Virus record (IMG/VR): IMGVR_UViG_3300037502_001879
Coordinates: 1-20,321 of that record
Direction: 5' to 3' (one strand)
From: a virus
Length of the DNA stretch: 20,321 nt
The notes beneath the pieces were generated by a model that was not told the origin of the DNA, did not search any database, and worked only from the letters and a program-made list of their open reading frames with translations. Below are positions 10,743-17,628 of this stretch, piece after piece (positions within the stretch are counted from its first letter, which is position 1; each line of letters opens with the position of its first letter). The translations under genes were made by a program, and so were the position numbers.

Positions 10743-11056
10743 CGCTTTTTAAGACCCAACAGGATCTTGTCCTCATCAGTTAGTTTGGCCATAGCACGGG
10801 CTTTGGCTTCCTTGCGTTCTTGCTTGATGCGTTCTGCTTCACGTGCCTTGCGATCAGCTTCTTTGTGCTCAGTCCACCAGGCACGAACTTCGTCATCTTT
10901 GAGCAGGAGAAAATCTTCCTTGCCCATAGCCTCAAGAGCGTTAAGAGCCTTGCAGGCAATGCGAGCCAGTTTGTCAGCTTGTGCTTTCAGTCGCTTCTCA
11001 GTGGCATCACTTTTGTAAGTGACATAGTCATCACTGGTGTAATCTCTACAAGGCAT
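10739..11056 (-). CDS. Helical phage protein of unknown function (105 aa)
   Basis: The protein begins MPCRDYTSDDYV, a start I recall from several phage proteins. Residues about 18-95 are almost continuous charged helix (KRLKAQADKLAR, KEADRKAREAERIKQERKEAKARAMAKL), a likely coiled coil. GAGGAG lies upstream. Confidence 0.75.
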   Translation of the reverse strand: MPCRDYTSDDYVTYKSDATEKRLKAQADKLARIACKALNALEAMGKEDFLLLKDDEVRAWWTEHKEADRKAREAERIKQERKEAKARAMAKLTDEDKILLGLKKR

Positions 11057-11059
11057 ATC

Positions 11060-11497
11060 TTACTCCTCGTCAACACAATCAGATTCTTCGTCGTTGTATT
11101 CATCATCGCCGTCGTCGGCGGTTTCGATTTCAACATGCCCAAACACCAGCAGACCTTGATCTGCTGACACTTCAAAGGGTTGATCGAATTCTACAATAGC
11201 ACCCAGTTCTTCAATCCGTGCAGGATCGTAGGTGTTGTCGCGAATGTCTTCAACACGGATGCAACCGATGCTGCCAGAGTCCACAGAGTGGCTGGTGCCA
11301 ATGTTGGAGCGGTAACCGCCGTCGCCATATGCCGTGCCGAAGCTAGCGTATCGACGACCGTCTGCTAGTGTGAACTCACCTTCGACACCACGGCCTGAGG
11401 TACCTGGGGGGAAAAACCGATCACAAACTTCGCTCCATTCGTCGTGCATAACATAGCACAAATCACCAATGTAATAACGGCCAGCGGGCATGGTCAT
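11060..11497 (-). CDS. Phage protein of unknown function with acidic tail (145 aa)
   Basis: AAGGAG six bases before the ATG at 11497 sets the start. The product runs MTMPAGRYYIGDLCYVM with DEWSEVCDRFF, SFGTAYGDGGYRSN and SIGCIRVEDI, and ends in a strongly acidic tail (ETADDGDDEYNDEESDC). I recall GRYYIGDLCYV in small phage and plasmid proteins without function. Confidence 0.75.
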   Translation of the reverse strand: MTMPAGRYYIGDLCYVMHDEWSEVCDRFFPPGTSGRGVEGEFTLADGRRYASFGTAYGDGGYRSNIGTSHSVDSGSIGCIRVEDIRDNTYDPARIEELGAIVEFDQPFEVSADQGLLVFGHVEIETADDGDDEYNDEESDCVDEE

Positions 11498-11507
11498 ATT
11501 AGGCTCC

Positions 11508-11759
11508 TTAAGCCACGTTGAGTTGAATATTAAGGCCTTCCCATGTACCTGCAAGCCCTGTCGAAAACGCCAAAACGCCAGCATTCTGATAGCCACCGCT
11601 ACGCTGAAATTCCAGGGTATCCAGAGCCTTTTGCACTGCGGCGTTGCAGTTTACAAAGTCACCAATACCATTACGAATCTGTTTGGCAGTGGCATAGAAA
11701 CATGCTGGTCCAACGATAACACGAAAACGCTGGGCTTGTTTGAAACGCTTGATAGTCAT
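11508..11759 (-). CDS. Small phage protein of unknown function (83 aa)
   Basis: AAAGGAG precedes the ATG, and a near-consensus promoter starts about 25 nt upstream, making this the first gene of the long small-gene operon. The basic N-terminus (MTIKRFKQAQRFRV) is followed by a helical middle and LAFSTGLAGTWEGLNIQL. No domain is recognised. Confidence 0.75.
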   Translation of the reverse strand: MTIKRFKQAQRFRVIVGPACFYATAKQIRNGIGDFVNCNAAVQKALDTLEFQRSGGYQNAGVLAFSTGLAGTWEGLNIQLNVA

Positions 11760-11790
11760 TTGTGGCTCCTTTGTGTCTTACTATGCTTAT

Positions 11791-11819
11791 ATTATAGCAA
11801 ATCGGGCATTTTGGGTCAA
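11791..11819 (-). promoter_or_regulatory. Early-type promoter of the small-gene operon
   Basis: Minus strand: -35 TTGACC (11814-11819), 17-nt spacer, -10 TATAAT (11791-11796). The spacer text GCCCGATTTGC is repeated in the promoter at 12515-12543. Confidence 0.85.
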
Positions 11820-11827
11820 CCGAAATT

Positions 11828-11848
11828 GTAATACTGCAAAAGTATTAC
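11828..11848 (-). terminator. Hairpin after the membrane-protein gene
   Basis: GTAATACT-GCAAA-AGTATTAC forms an 8-bp stem just past the stop at 11852. T residues follow on the plus strand, so as a minus-strand terminator it is weak. Confidence 0.4.
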
Positions 11849-11851
11849 TTT

Positions 11852-12124
11852 TTACTGCAAGTCGCCTTTGAGGGTATGCCACACTTTGGGATCGCAACCC
11901 AAGTAGATGCGATACTGGGTATAGTTGCGCCAACGGCTCAGTTTGTTGACTTGAGTCTCAATAAAGCGGAACATGCCGTCTCGGAACCAAAACGGATTGA
12001 TAATTGCTATGATCAAAGAGATCACAACAGGCACAATCAAAACAGTAACCGTGACCCAATGGAAAGACATGGCACGGTAGTAATTGCCTTCGCCTGGCTT
12101 GAGTTCAATCTCTTTGCTTTTCAT
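11852..12124 (-). CDS. Small single-span membrane protein (90 aa)
   Basis: Residues about 23-43 (WVTVTVLIVPVVISLIIAII) are one hydrophobic span, with a charged N-terminus of about 20 residues and a basic C-terminal half (KLSRWRNYTQYRIYLG). AAGGA supports the start. It has its own promoter. Inner-membrane location is predicted; a role such as superinfection exclusion is possible but unproven. Confidence 0.75.
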   Translation of the reverse strand: MKSKEIELKPGEGNYYRAMSFHWVTVTVLIVPVVISLIIAIINPFWFRDGMFRFIETQVNKLSRWRNYTQYRIYLGCDPKVWHTLKGDLQ

Positions 12125-12148
12125 AGCAGTCCTTGTTAAGAAAGTTTA

Positions 12149-12177
12149 ATTGTAGCAGGGGTTGGATTACATGTCAA
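12149..12177 (-). promoter_or_regulatory. Promoter of the membrane-protein gene
   Basis: Minus strand: -35 TTGACA (12172-12177), 17-nt spacer, -10 TACAAT (12149-12154). It overlaps the last codons of the GIY-YIG gene. Confidence 0.82.
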
Positions 12178-12508
12178 CACCGCGCACGTCGGTATTGAGG
12201 TTGGGCTTCATGCCACGGATCAAGTCGCGTTCCAGATTGTGAGCGCCGGTCTTGCCACGCACCACAGCCATCACACGCACAGTGAAAGATTCCACACCGC
12301 GCTCGCGCATGGTTTCGTACAGCATCCAGCTCTTGTCTTCGCTACGCATACGATAAAAGTGCTTGCGGCAACGAGTAATCACGGACTTCTTAACAGTGCT
12401 TTCTGTCTTGGCAGTTACGCCAATGTAGAAGTCAGCGCCGGACTCGATCATGTAAATGATGTGAGTACGATCGACACGCTTTTTACGGGTTACTGTTTTT
12501 GTGTTCAT
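12167..12508 (-). CDS. Small GIY-YIG nuclease-like protein
   Basis: The 113-residue protein is essentially a bare GIY-YIG domain: IIYMI (17-21) and FYIGVT (27-32) form the two signature strands, then R46/R48 and H50, E93 in the helix NLERDLIR and N103 in KPNLNTD, which match the catalytic and metal-binding positions. It has no DNA-binding extension such as T4 homing enzymes have. The longer frame to 12556 is rejected because the ATG at 12508 lies six bases after the -10 box, giving a leaderless mRNA without a ribosome site. Confidence 0.82.
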   Translation of the reverse strand: MNTKTVTRKKRVDRTHIIYMIESGADFYIGVTAKTESTVKKSVITRCRKHFYRMRSEDKSWMLYETMRERGVESFTVRVMAVVRGKTGAHNLERDLIRGMKPNLNTDVRGVDM

Positions 12509-12514
12509 GTGTAT

Positions 12515-12543
12515 ATTATAGCAAATCGGGCGTTTTTGGTCAA
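12515..12543 (-). promoter_or_regulatory. Early-type promoter of the GIY-YIG gene
   Basis: Minus strand: -35 TTGACC (12538-12543), 17-nt spacer, -10 TATAAT (12515-12520). ATG begins at the expected +1 position. Confidence 0.85.
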
Positions 12544-12557
12544 CCGTTTTACACATG

Positions 12558-12587
12558 AAAAAGTAGTACTAAAAAGTACTACTTTTT
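12558..12587 (-). terminator. Symmetrical intrinsic terminator
   Basis: AAAAAGTAGTACT and AGTACTACTTTTT form a 13-bp stem with a 4-nt loop, with an A tract on one side and a T tract on the other, so it could work in both directions. It follows the gene at 12608-12817. Confidence 0.8.
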
Positions 12588-12607
12588 GGGGTTAAAAAGT
12601 GTTGTTT

Positions 12608-12817
12608 TTATGCAACTTTTCCTGCATAATCGGCACGTACATACCATTCAGGAGCATAATCTAAATTATTATGCTTGTTATTATAATCGATTGCATATTG
12701 TCGAGCTTCTGTTTCATTATCAAAGTAAATGGTATCCCAGGGTTTTTGTCCCGAGAAACGATCATATTCAGTCAATTGAACTTTGAATAGAGCTTGATTG
12801 AGTTTGACTTGTGCCAT
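12608..12817 (-). CDS. Small phage protein of unknown function (69 aa)
   Basis: AAAGGAG lies before the ATG. The acidic/aromatic product MAQVKLNQALFKVQLTEYD... contains DNETEARQYAIDYNNKHN, like small phage proteins built on a beta-beta-alpha plan, and ends WYVRADYAGKVA. No function is recognised. It is monocistronic, with its own promoter and terminator. Confidence 0.78.
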   Translation of the reverse strand: MAQVKLNQALFKVQLTEYDRFSGQKPWDTIYFDNETEARQYAIDYNNKHNNLDYAPEWYVRADYAGKVA

Positions 12818-12859
12818 TTTGGGCTCCTTTCTCGGGGGTTATTGGGATGGTGTAATTAC

Positions 12860-12888
12860 AGTATAAGCGATCATGAATATCGGGTCAA
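12860..12888 (-). promoter_or_regulatory. Early-type promoter of the gene at 12608
   Basis: Minus strand: -35 TTGACC (12883-12888), 17-nt spacer, -10 TATACT (12860-12865). Confidence 0.82.
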
Positions 12889-12901
12889 CCGTTTTTTCAC
12901 G

Positions 12902-12908
12902 GTAAGTA
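12902..12908 (+). promoter_or_regulatory. Late-promoter-like GTAAGTA
   Basis: GTAAGTA lies five bases before the ATG at 12914 on the plus strand. No ribosome site is visible. It is one of six similarly placed motifs in the window. Confidence 0.35.
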
Positions 12909-12913
12909 TTGCT

Positions 12914-13969
12914 ATGAATTTTGACCCATACACAGGCGAACCCATCCACAAAGGTGGTATCTGGAACTCAGGGTGTCTCGGCCGAGAAGCTGATGCACAA
13001 AACTTTTTCTACCGCGTACTCGAGAATCGAGGCTGGGAACAGGACCAACAGTTTCACAAGATTTGGCACAAAGGAGATCGTCAGGTCATTGTGTGCCTAG
13101 TCGATGACCTTCGCAGTTGCAGTGAAGACAAGCATACAGATTTACCTTACTTGTTTGATCGCAACACCACAGTGATCACTGATGGCTGGATAGGGTGTCC
13201 AACCCAATACAAGGTTTGGCAATTGCCCCCAAGCTTCTATGGTATCTATGCTTCCGACGATGCGCCAACAGAGTGGTTGCCGGACTTGCACTATACATTC
13301 AGCATCAACAGGATTGATACTCGACGACTCAAGCTTATGTTAGAACTAGCCAAGCGAGTTCATTTGCACAAGGGTTATGTAAACTTCAACTGTCAGTATG
13401 AGTTCCACGGGGACAAATTCCTGGGCACAGACGAGATTCCAGCATACTTCGAACAGCATTGGAATTATCTCAGCGACGAAGACAAAACCAACTGGAATGC
13501 TAGCTATGAGTTAATCAAGCCACAGATGCCGTTGAAGAACTATACGTTGCCACACGAAGAAATCTTTAATCGTAGCTACCTAAACATTGAATGTGAAACC
13601 TACAGCGGCGACAACTCGGCTGCCTACAGTGAAAAGATGTTTAGATTATTAACCACTCCTGTACCTTGGACTTGCTACACAGGACGTTATGGTGTTGCAT
13701 ACTTAGAAAGCCTGGGCTTTGACTGTATGAGTGACTTGATTGATCACAATCACTATGACCGTCTCAAAGAAGTGGAAAACAAGGTAGGTATCTTTATCTG
13801 GAAAAGCCTGCAAGTCGGCAAAGAACTGCGCACAGCAGACTTTGCACAAGTATCTCTACGCTGCCAACTAGCCGCTACCTACAACAGACACTTGTTAAAG
13901 CTATACCAACAAAACTGGAGCAGCGAGTTTGAACACTGGCAGCGCTCTTTCTTACCTTATCTTGAGTAA
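12914..13969 (+). CDS. Glycosyltransferase-like protein (351 aa)
   Basis: The start at MNFDPYTGEP is chosen because the longer frame to 12794 crosses the divergent promoter. The C-terminal third has the layout SEKMFRLLTTPVPWTCYTGRYGVAYLESLGFDCMSDLIDHNHYD, which parallels TEKTLLAIAAEQIPIVIGHQ...MGFDMFDDLVDTSYE in the protein at 14630-15604. This EK...P...LGF(D).(F)DD...D.SY pattern resembles the nucleotide-sugar-binding half of fucosyltransferase-like enzymes found in phages. Substrate unknown. The N-terminal half (YRVLENRGWEQ, VIVCLVDDLRS, WLPDLHYTFS) is unrecognised. It overlaps the convergent gene at 13957 by 13 nt. Confidence 0.72.
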   Translation: MNFDPYTGEPIHKGGIWNSGCLGREADAQNFFYRVLENRGWEQDQQFHKIWHKGDRQVIVCLVDDLRSCSEDKHTDLPYLFDRNTTVITDGWIGCPTQYKVWQLPPSFYGIYASDDAPTEWLPDLHYTFSINRIDTRRLKLMLELAKRVHLHKGYVNFNCQYEFHGDKFLGTDEIPAYFEQHWNYLSDEDKTNWNASYELIKPQMPLKNYTLPHEEIFNRSYLNIECETYSGDNSAAYSEKMFRLLTTPVPWTCYTGRYGVAYLESLGFDCMSDLIDHNHYDRLKEVENKVGIFIWKSLQVGKELRTADFAQVSLRCQLAATYNRHLLKLYQQNWSSEFEHWQRSFLPYLE

Positions 13970-14601
13970 ATGTCCCAGTTGATGTAACTACGAGCCCAGT
14001 CAATACTGAACTCAAAGTCATCAACTTGCGTGTCTATGTAACGTTGTATCATAGCAATACGTTGGTCAACATCGTGCAAGTGGTGTGCGGTAGTATGATC
14101 GCCCACTTCTAACCATTCTATTGCGTGGGTTGCAGCAGGCCTTAACATAACATGAGCCCCGCGTCCAAAACCAGTAAGTCTCAGCAGCTCGCGATTGTTT
14201 CTAACTGGAGTCCAATCTACAAACTCCTCAGCACGATCCTTGGTAGTGGTGCATACTACACTAACTTCACCAGGGTCAATCAACAGACCAAGACTCATTA
14301 GTCTTGTATCCCCGCAATCTACTACGAGTTTGCTGTTCTCTTTGTGTACCAGGATTGGTTTTCTTATAGGCTCAACGCCTAGTCGCTGATACATCCAGTT
14401 TACCCACAACAGTCTTGCAGCTTCGTCTTGAGCCGCAGGTTCCCATTTAGTAATAACACGCCCGCTTTTTGCTAGATGATAGTTAACTGTAGCAATGCTT
14501 TGTTTCAGTGTACACACTGGCTGTAGATCTTCTGCAGGCCAGGCCCCATGGTAAAACATTAGGTACTGATCTCCCAACGCTTGTTCAATAGTAAGTTCCA
14601 T
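13957..14601 (-). CDS. Phage protein of unknown function (214 aa)
   Basis: The protein begins MELTIEQALGDQYLMFYHGAW; an in-frame TTG one codon earlier is possible. It contains DEAARLLWVNWMYQRLG (about 60-76), LVVDCGDTRLMSLGLLIDPGEVSVV (about 92-116) and HTTAHHLHDVDQRIAMIQRYID near the C-terminus. No family is recognised. It is transcribed away from the gene at 14630, sharing a 17-bp inverted motif, and lies between two glycosyltransferase-like genes. Confidence 0.75.
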   Translation of the reverse strand: MELTIEQALGDQYLMFYHGAWPAEDLQPVCTLKQSIATVNYHLAKSGRVITKWEPAAQDEAARLLWVNWMYQRLGVEPIRKPILVHKENSKLVVDCGDTRLMSLGLLIDPGEVSVVCTTTKDRAEEFVDWTPVRNNRELLRLTGFGRGAHVMLRPAATHAIEWLEVGDHTTAHHLHDVDQRIAMIQRYIDTQVDDFEFSIDWARSYINWDIYSR

Positions 14602-14605
14602 CAAG

Positions 14606-14622
14606 TATTTACGGAGTAAATA
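14606..14622. promoter_or_regulatory. Divergent inverted motif TATTTAC-GGA-GTAAATA
   Basis: A perfect 7-bp inverted repeat with a 3-base centre fills the 28-base gap between divergent genes. Each half reads GTAAATA toward one gene, ending four bases before the minus ATG (14601) and seven before the plus ATG (14630). It looks like two back-to-back late-type promoters or one shared operator. Confidence 0.55.
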
Positions 14623-14629
14623 GACAGCA

Positions 14630-15604
14630 ATGAATTTTGGTAACTTTTACAATCAAACACTAGGCCCTATGGGTTTTGACATAACCCCAAATAGATTCCA
14701 CGCCTTCTGGGGTGAGTTTGATCCAGAGCATGGCTGGGACTTGAGATTAGAAATGCCAGAGATTACTCCTAAGACATTGATTGCTGTACACTTCCCAGAC
14801 TTTGTTACCATGCATGGCAGTCGTGTGTTGGAGCTTGAAAAAGTTGAAAAGTTCTACGGTCAACATTGTGATAGAGTGTTGGTGACATACTGGACCAGCG
14901 ACATGCACAAGTATTACAATGGCCCACTAAATCTAATCAAGTTTAGTGACCACAACTACAATTTGTGCAATGAGTTAGCAGCCAACTTCGATCAGTGGAG
15001 GCACATGTTGACACAACCAAGAACACACGCTTGGCAATGTCTAAACGGCCGCATGTGCATCAATAGATCAACAGCCGCTAACATCCTGAAAGAATTCGAT
15101 AACGGTTGGCTCAGTTTAGGTACAGATATCAAGTTACCACGTTTTGATTACAGCAATTACTTTGGCTGTGAGAACTATCCTAACTTCTTAGAGCTTGCTT
15201 ATGTTTACGGCACAGCGGCGGTAAACATTGTAAACGAAACACAATTCTTCCCACTCACGGGCATTGTAACTGAGAAAACGTTGCTGGCCATTGCGGCCGA
15301 GCAGATACCTATTGTTATCGGACATCAAGGCATTGTGGAGCAATGTAGACAGATGGGTTTTGATATGTTTGATGATTTAGTAGATACTAGCTACGAACAA
15401 GTTGAAAACCTGGATCGTGTATCTGCTGCTATCATGCGCAACGAAGATCTAATACGTGGGCGCATTAACCTTGCTCTATACAAGAAACGTTTGGAACGCA
15501 ACAGAGAATATTTGTTGTGGGAGTTCCCACGCAAGATGGAACAGGACTTTATCACACAAGCCCGAGCATTAGCGGACAAGTTACTGCCGCGCTATACCCC
15601 TTAG
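14630..15604 (+). CDS. Glycosyltransferase-like protein (324 aa)
   Basis: Residues about 1-120 include FHAFWGEFDPEHGWDL and LIAVHFPDFVTMHGSRVLELEK. Residues about 195-265 carry NIVNETQFFPLTG, TEKTLLAIAAEQIPIVIGHQ, QMGFDMFDDLVDTSYE and a helical end. The EKT-P-G-MGFDxFDDLVDxSY order is like the donor-binding region of fucosyltransferase-type GT-B enzymes. It is a paralogue, in its C-terminal part, of the protein at 12914-13969. A role in modifying host or phage glycans is inference. The 3' end overlaps the convergent gene at 15581 by 24 nt. Confidence 0.72.
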   Translation: MNFGNFYNQTLGPMGFDITPNRFHAFWGEFDPEHGWDLRLEMPEITPKTLIAVHFPDFVTMHGSRVLELEKVEKFYGQHCDRVLVTYWTSDMHKYYNGPLNLIKFSDHNYNLCNELAANFDQWRHMLTQPRTHAWQCLNGRMCINRSTAANILKEFDNGWLSLGTDIKLPRFDYSNYFGCENYPNFLELAYVYGTAAVNIVNETQFFPLTGIVTEKTLLAIAAEQIPIVIGHQGIVEQCRQMGFDMFDDLVDTSYEQVENLDRVSAAIMRNEDLIRGRINLALYKKRLERNREYLLWEFPRKMEQDFITQARALADKLLPRYTP

Positions 15605-15946
15605 GAACTTTTCTACATCGCCGTACAGCGCAAATAGAGCAGCTTCCTTGCTGCCATAGATATAGATTTCTGGAGCCTTGCCTTGTGTGAGATAGTAAGG
15701 ACAAGTCATCTTGCGATCCAAGATCAACAAGGTCCTAGCACGAGCATGTATGCTAGGCGGCAGTTGAAACTTGTAGTGCTGTATTTCAGCAAGATTAAAA
15801 ATGAAAAAGCCTTCAGCTGTTAATCGAAGGCCTGCATCTTCTCGAGGATTTTTCCACCATTCGGCCAAGGCTTGATCTAGTGTGGGCTTGTGTTCGCCTA
15901 CACAAATATCTAGCACTGCACAAGTGATGGTACGCTTACTGGCCAT
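15581..15946 (-). CDS. Conserved-looking phage protein of unknown function (121 aa)
   Basis: The ATG at 15946 is preferred to the GTG at 15964. The protein has LRLTAEGFFIFN, LLILDRKMTCPYYL (about 75-88) and IYGSKEAALFALYGDVEKFL (about 95-115). The KEAALFALYGDVEKFL ending is a pattern I recall in T4-like cyanophage proteins of unknown function. It overlaps the upstream gene by 11 nt. Confidence 0.75.
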   Translation of the reverse strand: MASKRTITCAVLDICVGEHKPTLDQALAEWWKNPREDAGLRLTAEGFFIFNLAEIQHYKFQLPPSIHARARTLLILDRKMTCPYYLTQGKAPEIYIYGSKEAALFALYGDVEKFLRGIARQ

Positions 15947-16235
15947 TGGGGTACACCTGGGCACCCTGTGTCAACAGCACCACAGCAAACTTGTCAGTTT
16001 TGAACTGTGTGTTGAGCTTTCTAGCCAGGTTGATTGCATGCCCTGGATTTGAGAACGAGACCTTTTTGTACTTGGGTCCCGGATACTGAGTCAAGAGATT
16101 GGATGTCTTGAGATTGATGGGGCTATTGTCGTAGAACACTGCCCATACTCCTTCCGACGCCAGCACTTGCTCGGTCTTGTAAGTTTGTTTGTTTGTGTGC
16201 TCTATCAGCACACTGGGTTTAGGTCTACTCATCAT
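15936..16235 (-). CDS. Phage protein of unknown function (99 aa)
   Basis: AGGAG five bases before ATGATG sets the start at 16235 or 16232. The basic protein contains SVLIEHTNKQTYKTEQVL, GVWAVFYDNSPINLKT and NPGHAINLARKLNTQFKTDKFAVVLL, suggesting a small alpha/beta fold. No function is recognised. CTAAATAA lies about 14 bases upstream of the ribosome site and may be a late promoter. Confidence 0.75.
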   Translation of the reverse strand: MMSRPKPSVLIEHTNKQTYKTEQVLASEGVWAVFYDNSPINLKTSNLLTQYPGPKYKKVSFSNPGHAINLARKLNTQFKTDKFAVVLLTQGAQVYPNGQ

Positions 16236-16273
16236 TAAACTCCTAGTTTTATTTAGCTAGAAAACTGAGTAGA

Positions 16274-16480
16274 TTAAAATGTGCCGCCGGTGAGCTCAAC
16301 CTTGATTACTTCATCTTTGTCGGTGTTTTGTCGTTCACGTAGAGACTCAACTACCAACAGTAACTTGGTAATATCTGCATGTAAATCTTTGGCATCTTTG
16401 AGACTCATGGTAACATCTCTACCGCCGCGACTCTCTTGTGCCTTGATTAGATCAATAAATCTGTTGATGTGTATGCTCAT
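16274..16480 (-). CDS. Small helical phage protein (68 aa)
   Basis: MSIHINRFIDLIKAQESRGG... with SLKDAKDLHADITKLLLVVESLRE is a type of short helical protein I recall in T4-like phages, without known function. The ATG at 16480 overlaps the upstream stop (ATGA); the longer frame to 16597 is rejected. Confidence 0.78.
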   Translation of the reverse strand: MSIHINRFIDLIKAQESRGGRDVTMSLKDAKDLHADITKLLLVVESLRERQNTDKDEVIKVELTGGTF

Positions 16481-16824
16481 TGTTGATTTCTTTCTGCTAC
16501 AGCCGCATGGTACCTGCTCCAAAAGCTGTGGTAGCTGTCGTTGTCTTCGGCCGAAATAGTATTCATCCAGTACAGATGAATTTCTTGATTTCGCCATTTG
16601 ATAGTGGCGTTTTCTGGATCAGGTGTATACACTTCTGCATCACCGGCGGCCACGGCTGCATGTACCGCGGCTTCGTGGATGTCATGTTGCTTTCGCCATT
16701 CTTGCTGTTCTTCCAGGCTTAGTGTCCCAACCCAATCTTCTATAGTGAATTCACCTCGCTTGACAGTGATCACTTTGTCGTAGTTGGGATCTTCGCCAAA
16801 AGTAGTATCTACTTTAGTGGTCAT
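16477..16824 (-). CDS. Phage protein of unknown function (115 aa)
   Basis: The ATG at 16824 overlaps the mazG-like stop (ATGA). The acidic product MTTKVDTTFGEDPNYDKV... contains TLSLEEQQEWRKQHDIHEAAV and an aromatic C-terminal part (EIHLYWMNTI, YHSFWSRYHAAV). No domain is recognised. Confidence 0.72.
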   Translation of the reverse strand: MTTKVDTTFGEDPNYDKVITVKRGEFTIEDWVGTLSLEEQQEWRKQHDIHEAAVHAAVAAGDAEVYTPDPENATIKWRNQEIHLYWMNTISAEDNDSYHSFWSRYHAAVAERNQQ

Positions 16825-17195
16825 TTTTTCTTTTTCAAGAATGGTTTGAGATCTGGTGGTGTCCAACCCTGAGGTTTGAGTACCTTGCCATCTTCGCGCT
16901 TGCGAACCTTGCCAGTTTCCTTGTCGATCTTGGCAAAGTTGGTTCTCATAACTTCTTTCCAGCCACCTTCAGCATCGGCACCAAAACTGTGTAGTGCGCC
17001 CATAGTAACAACGAGGATGTCTAGCAATGCATCAACAATTTCTTCGTCGTCGTTTTCTGCCAGCGCAACCTTTAGTTCTTTATGCTCTTCTTCAATAAGG
17101 GCACAGTACATGTCAAACTGTGTGCCGTTGAACTCGTCGACGCTTTGGTCGCAAGCTCGCATAAATTTTTCTTGATCACGAAACGGATTTGTCAT
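16821..17195 (-). CDS. MazG-like nucleotide pyrophosphohydrolase
   Basis: All-alpha NTP pyrophosphatases of the MazG/HisE group hydrolyse nucleoside or phosphoribosyl triphosphates to monophosphates and are common in phages. This 124-residue protein has the metal-binding set E36-E37...E40 (IEEEHKEL) and E52, D55, D59 (EIVDALLDIL), then WKEVMRTNFAKID and a tail GKVLKPQGWTPPDL, which is typical of HisE/MazG-like phage proteins. The start at MTNPFRD (17195) is preferred to the one at 17234. It overlaps the upstream gene by 20 nt. Substrate not determined; nucleotide clean-up or ppGpp lowering are suggested roles in other phages. Confidence 0.85.
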   Translation of the reverse strand: MTNPFRDQEKFMRACDQSVDEFNGTQFDMYCALIEEEHKELKVALAENDDEEIVDALLDILVVTMGALHSFGADAEGGWKEVMRTNFAKIDKETGKVRKREDGKVLKPQGWTPPDLKPFLKKKK

Positions 17196-17628
17196 TGGCT
17201 TCTTCTCTAGTATAAAATGGGCCTTGGTAGGCATAACGTTCTAACACAATCAATTTTGGATTGTGTATTGGCTTCCAGTTGCGATGTTGTTTGACCAAGT
17301 ACCAACCGGCAGCATACCAACTTTTGCTTTTTTCTTCCTTGGTAAACAATGGCAATCGGTGCTTGACATCCCAGATAGGATTGAATACTCGACAAGAGGT
17401 CTCATAGCCATGAACCTGTCGATCTGACTGTTTGCTGGTTTTCTCAGCTGGCTCGAATTCAATATTCTCACGGTTTCTCAACATAGGAATAGTTTTGTAA
17501 CTAGCTATCTTGTTGTTGATGGTGATCTGATAACCATCGTTTACGGCTTGAATGTTGCCAACCTTTTGATCATTTTGCTTGATGATCCAGTATTCTTTGT
17601 CTACTACTGGTTTAGCTATTAGCGTCAT
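17176..17628 (-). CDS. Conserved-looking phage protein of unknown function (150 aa)
   Basis: AAGGAG precedes the ATG. The protein has an N-terminal beta-rich part (YWIIKQNDQKVGNIQAV, GYQITINNKI) and a conserved-looking block NPIWDVKHRLPLFTKEEKSKSWYAAGWYLV (about 83-112) that I recall from T4-like cyanophage proteins. Function unknown. It overlaps the exonuclease gene by 17 nt. Confidence 0.78.
   Translation of the reverse strand: MTLIAKPVVDKEYWIIKQNDQKVGNIQAVNDGYQITINNKIASYKTIPMLRNRENIEFEPAEKTSKQSDRQVHGYETSCRVFNPIWDVKHRLPLFTKEEKSKSWYAAGWYLVKQHRNWKPIHNPKLIVLERYAYQGPFYTREEANDKSVS

Noticed and set aside
12794-12913. N-terminal extension of the plus-strand gene at 12914
   Set aside because: It would run through the opposite-strand promoter at 12860-12888 and lacks a ribosome site.
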